From contig JAVVVJ010000042.1 in the NCBI GenBank assembly GCA_036652695.1, forward strand, positions 1 to 23,862: a DNA stretch of 23,862 nucleotides, in the 5' to 3' direction. The first letter of the stretch is position 1. Each line of letters opens with the position of its first letter. The stretch comes from Limiplasma sp036652695. Lineage in GTDB: Bacteria > Bacillota > Clostridia > Christensenellales > Aristaeellaceae. This document shows, piece by piece, positions 22,899 to 23,862 of this stretch. Position numbers and translations under genes: made by a program. The notes below the pieces were generated by a model. That model did not search any database. It saw nothing but the letters and a program-made list of their open reading frames with translations, and was not told where the DNA came from.

Positions 22899-23552
22899 AT
22901 GGAACTAAAAGATGCAGTGATCAATGTACTGGGTGATAGCATCACCGAAGGCGTAGGTGCATCCTGCGAAGCAAACCGCTTTACCGATGTGCTTCAACGC
23001 GAATTTCATATGAAGGCTGTACACAATTACGGAATCTCTGGCTCGCGCATCGCGCGGCAGCCGATAGTGACGGATGATCTTGTTGACCGCGACTTTTGCA
23101 TGCGCACCGAGGAGTTTGACCCAAGTGCCGATGCGATGATTGTTTTTGGCGGAACGAACGATTATGGTCATGGCGCTGCCCCGCTTGGCGTAAGCACGGA
23201 TCGTGAACCGCAAAGCTTTTACGGCGCGTGCCATTACATGATGTCCAATCTGCTGACCCGCTTTGTGGGCAAGCCCGTTGTGATTGTTACCCCTTTGCAC
23301 CGCCTAGATGAGGATAACCCGCGCGGCTCAGGCAAGCCCTGTAGCGTTGCGCCCCTGCGGGTGTACCGCGATATTTTGGTGGAGGTCGCGGCCTATTACG
23401 CTTTACCTGTGCTCGATTTATATGCGACCAGCGGTATTCAGCCTGCCAACGAGGCTTCCCGCGAACGCTTGTGCCCGGACGGCTTGCACCCTAGTGATGA
23501 GGGGCACGCGCTGATTGCTCACCGCATGGGACTGTTCCTACAGACGCTGTAA
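22899..23552 (+). CDS. SGNH/GDSL-type esterase, probably carbohydrate-acting
   Basis: The 217-residue protein shows the SGNH blocks in order: GDSIT (Ser14), GISGS (Gly in 45-49), GGTND (Asn87) and DGLHPS (Asp194, His197). It hydrolyses esters; relatives deacetylate sugars or lipids. No signal peptide is visible, so it acts in the cytoplasm. Opposite to the GntR-AGE operon and sharing mirrored promoters, it may remove O-acyl groups from the sugar used by the epimerase (inference). ATG 22899 has AAGGAG 7 bases upstream; the frame upstream to 22851 lies in the leader hairpin. It ends 32 bases before the hairpin at 23585-23609. Confidence 0.88.
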   Translation: MELKDAVINVLGDSITEGVGASCEANRFTDVLQREFHMKAVHNYGISGSRIARQPIVTDDLVDRDFCMRTEEFDPSADAMIVFGGTNDYGHGAAPLGVSTDREPQSFYGACHYMMSNLLTRFVGKPVVIVTPLHRLDEDNPRGSGKPCSVAPLRVYRDILVEVAAYYALPVLDLYATSGIQPANEASRERLCPDGLHPSDEGHALIAHRMGLFLQTL

Positions 23553-23584
23553 GCCATCAAGAGGGGATAGGTGAAAGGTTCTGG

Positions 23585-23609
23585 GGTTGGGAGGCGAAGC
23601 CTCCCAACC
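23585..23609 (+). terminator. Strong 11-bp hairpin after the esterase gene
   Basis: GGTTGGGAGGC (23585-23595) pairs exactly with GCCTCCCAACC (23599-23609) around a GAA loop. A T7 run follows only 19 bases later (23629-23635), so it is an atypical terminator or an mRNA-stabilising end. Confidence 0.6.
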
Positions 23610-23655
23610 GTTCGCTTGACCGGAGATGTTTTTTTGACTGCTTTCACTGCGGTAC

Positions 23656-23684
23656 TTGACTTTCTCTTTCCTTTGCTTCATAAT
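23656..23684 (+). promoter_or_regulatory. Promoter of tRNA-Leu
   Basis: TTGACT (23656-23661), 17-base spacer and CATAAT (23679-23684) lie just upstream of the tRNA. The predicted start is about 4 bases before its first base. Confidence 0.65.
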
Positions 23685-23694
23685 GTTTACGCTT

Positions 23695-23779
23695 GCTGGA
23701 ATGGCGGAATGGCAGACGCCGGAGACTTAAAATCTCCTGTCCAATGGACATGCGGGTTCGAGTCCCGCTTTCAGCACCA
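23695..23779 (+). tRNA. tRNA-Leu, anticodon TAA
   Basis: The 85-base gene folds as a type II tRNA: acceptor GCTGGAA with TTTCAGC (one G-T pair), anticodon stem GGAGA with TCTCC around CTTAAAA (anticodon TAA, read as UAA for Leu codon UUA), long variable arm TGTCC/GGACA, T arm GCGGG/CCCGC with TTCGAGT. The 3' CCA is encoded at 23777-23779. It has its own promoter (23656-23684), and a probable terminator follows at 23799-23835. Confidence 0.96.
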
Positions 23780-23798
23780 TTAATGAAAGGCAATAAAC

Positions 23799-23835
23799 GA
23801 TGTCATTGGTAGAAATTCCGATGACATCAGCCTTT
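23799..23835 (+). terminator. Probable terminator after tRNA-Leu
   Basis: GATGTCAT (23799-23806) pairs exactly with ATGACATC (23821-23828) around a 14-base loop, followed by AGCC and TTTT (23832-23835). It starts 20 bases after the tRNA. No gene is visible from here to the end of the window (23862). Confidence 0.55.
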
Positions 23836-23862
23836 TCCGGGGATTTTCACCCATAAAAACTT

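Noticed and set aside
1..23862. CRISPR array, phage or transposase genes, riboswitches of known class
   Set aside because: No regularly spaced repeats, integrase, transposase or recognisable riboswitch core was seen on either strand, although the AT-rich left block could be transferred DNA.

Overview
The window looks like a metagenome-derived scaffold from a Gram-positive, probably spore-forming or spore-derived clostridium (Bacillota; a gut Christensenellales-like lineage is my guess, not shown). Supporting signs are strong AAGGAGG-type ribosome sites, TTGACA/TATAAT-type promoters with 17-base spacers, an ECF sigma/anti-sigma pair with PepSY-like modules, a SpoIID-type wall enzyme, FeoAB, and many single-copy sugar regulators beside sugar enzymes. 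Most of the window is GC-rich. The leftmost ~3.4 kb is clearly AT-richer. A run of exactly 100 N (14072-14171) is a scaffold join, so distances across it are not reliable.

Layout, left to right. (1) 1-3484: an AT-rich, leftward, overlapping four-gene block (partial membrane protein, extracellular solute-binding-like protein, six-helix membrane protein, secreted protein). It has a good promoter at 3484-3456 and a leader able to form two competing hairpins, one of which covers the first ribosome site. (2) 3506-7123: a secreted MsrA-MsrB-rhodanese fusion divergent from an ECF sigma factor and its membrane anti-sigma factor. This may be an envelope redox or stress unit. (3) 7290-8957: a DUF4091/GH123-like glycoside hydrolase, convergent with (4) a CoA-disulfide-reductase-like flavoenzyme carrying its own rhodanese domain (8989-10644). 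(5) 10852-12723: a palindrome, a promoter, a DeoR-family regulator and a sugar-phosphate isomerase/epimerase-type TIM barrel. (6) 12825-13832: a leftward protein with 30 cysteines in 335 residues. (7) 14048-18015: a leftward run of DUF4230 protein, small membrane protein, LacI-type regulator with a shortened DNA-binding domain, and a SpoIID-like protein with an SH3 domain. (8) 18263-20592: feoA-feoB ferrous iron uptake. (9) 20739-23552: an N-acylglucosamine 2-epimerase-family enzyme with a FadR-type GntR regulator, divergent from an SGNH esterase. The intergenic region has two near-identical promoters and shared palindromes. (10) 23656-23835: a promoter, tRNA-Leu(TAA) and a probable terminator.

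Two themes recur. The first is thiol/persulfide and iron chemistry (two separate rhodanese-fused redox enzymes, the Cys-rich protein, FeoAB). The second is small carbohydrate-use units, each with its own regulator. The best candidates for something new are the secreted Msr-rhodanese fusion beside the ECF pair, the two-state leader before the AT-rich block, the Cys-rich protein, and the LacI protein lacking about 33 residues of its DNA-binding domain. All functions are inferred from reading the sequence; no database search was run.
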